Shown: positions 63,101-64,000 of the stretch, in pieces
Layout of the letters: each line of letters starts with the position of its first letter
How positions within the stretch are numbered: the first letter of the stretch is position 1
Assembly: GCF_964355755.1 (NCBI RefSeq)
Contig: NC_092671.1
Span: forward strand, 375,001 to 439,000
Reading direction: 5' to 3'
DNA length: 64,000 nucleotides
Source of the DNA: Antedon mediterranea
Lineage: Eukaryota; Echinodermata; Crinoidea; Comatulida; Antedonidae
Made by a program: the position numbers and the translations under genes
Notes under the pieces: model-generated
Database searches by the model: none
What the model saw: the letters and a program-made list of their open reading frames with translations, nothing else
What the model was told of the DNA's origin: nothing

Positions 63101-63841
63101 TGAATGAAACATACAGTAATGAGAATACAGTGAGGAGGCCAGTGATGATACCGTACGGTTTGGTAATAGTTTGCTGAATAAAACATACAGTAATGAGAAT
63201 ACAGTGAGGAGGCCAGTGATGATACCGTACGGTTTGGTAATAGTTTGCTGAATAAAACATACAGTAATGAGAATACAGTGAGGAGGCCAGTGATGATACC
63301 GTACGGTTTGGTAATAGTTTGCTGAATAAAACATACAGTAATGAGAATACAGTGAGGAGGCCAGTGATGATTACATACGGTTTGGTAATAGTTTGCTGAA
63401 TGAAACATACAGTAATGAGAATACAGTGAGGAGGCCAGTGATGATACCGTACGGTTTGGTAATAGTTTGCTGAATGAAACATACAGTAATGAGAATACAG
63501 TGAGGAGGCCAGTGATGATACCGTACGGTTTGGTAATAGTTTGCTGAATAAAACATACAGTAATGAGAATACAGTGAGGAGGCCAGTGATGATTACATAC
63601 GGTTTGGTAATAGTTTGCTGAATGAAACATACAGTAATGAGAATACAGTGAGGAGGCCAGTGATGATACCGTACGGTTTGGTAATAGTTTGCTGAATGAA
63701 ACATACAGTAATGAGAATACAGTGAGGAGGCCAGTGATGATACCGTATGGTTTGGTAATAGTTTGCTGAATGAAACATACAGTAATGAGAATACAGTGAG
63801 GAGGCCAGTGATGATACCGTACGGTTTGGTAATAGTTTGCT
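63101..63841. repeat. 74-bp minisatellite, ten copies
   Basis: AAACATACAGTAATGAGAAT recurs every 74 bp from 63107 to 63773; units also hold CAGTGAGGAGGCCAGTGATG. Two alternative sub-forms (ATACCGTACGG and ATTACATACGG) are mixed. It starts 54 bp outside exon 62928-63047, in the intron before it. Overlapping frames here are repeat artefacts. Confidence 0.95.
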
Positions 63842-64000
63842 GATGATAATGTTATAAAATAATCTGAACAATAGAATAAGGCCTATAGTATTGTAGTTAT
63901 TATAACACACATGTACATTATGTTATGGAAATATTTGTATTGGCAAGAAATTAAAAAATGTATTTTACTTGGAAATACTGTAAAAATAATTAAACAATTT
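63842..64000. other. Intron 5' of the first visible exon
   Basis: AT-rich sequence after the 74-bp array; no exon, signal peptide or promoter is seen here. Confidence 0.5.

Noticed and set aside
63081-63910. Several overlapping minus-strand frames of 100-207 codons
   Set aside because: All are frames of the 74-bp minisatellite and differ only by phase.
1-64000. A second gene on the plus strand
   Set aside because: No plus-strand frame shows conserved motifs or consistent exon chains; all longer ones are repeats or shadows of LRP1 exons.

Overview
This window is eukaryotic: many short exons with GT/AG borders, AT-rich introns, tandem arrays, tRNA-derived SINEs and small DNA transposons. The strong gene content is a single gene on the minus strand, an ortholog of LRP1 (low-density lipoprotein receptor-related protein 1). 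The AT-rich introns and scattered AGGCCTAG-type words suggest a marine invertebrate deuterostome, perhaps an echinoderm; that is a weak inference.

I could place 82 coding exons between 63047 and 244. Their lengths sum to about 12.97 kb (about 4,320 codons), and every splice phase joins without a frame break. In transcript order: LDLa cluster I (3 modules seen), two EGF, propeller 1, EGF, propeller 2, EGF, LDLa cluster II (8), two EGF, propeller 3, EGF, propeller 4, EGF, propeller 5, EGF, propeller 6, EGF, LDLa cluster III (10), two EGF, propeller 7, EGF, LDLa cluster IV (11), two EGF, propeller 8 with a furin-type RKRR site, then a run of EGF modules cut by the window edge. This is the LRP1 layout (four propellers after cluster II, one after cluster III, one after cluster IV), not that of megalin (LRP2). 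Promoter, signal peptide and first exon(s) lie beyond 64000; transmembrane segment and cytoplasmic tail lie left of position 1.

The introns carry the rest. There is a 24-bp satellite with 153 copies (25.7-29.4 kb), and about ten other minisatellites, several touching exon borders. One of these is an 11-copy array made from the 3' half of an LDLa exon together with its splice donor (45.0-45.7 kb). Transposon remnants include two TTAA-flanked 1.1-kb sister elements (45.9 and 61.6 kb), a TTAA-flanked piggyBac-like remnant (42.2-43.3 kb), a Mutator-like MITE with a 9-bp target duplication (41.5-42.2 kb), and two elements with CAGGG/CAGRGG termini (1.2-4.8 and 31.3-32.7 kb). There are also seven copies of one small MITE family, Helitron-like hairpin ends and at least two SINE families. 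No transposase, other protein gene, rRNA, complete tRNA or CRISPR array was recognised.

The gene product would be a very large endocytic and signalling receptor: LDLa clusters bind ligands, propellers and EGF modules arrange them and help ligand release, and the furin site in propeller 8 would give a two-chain receptor. I found no undescribed system. The best leads are the exon-derived donor array, the indel-free 24-bp satellite and the extra LDLa module in cluster I.
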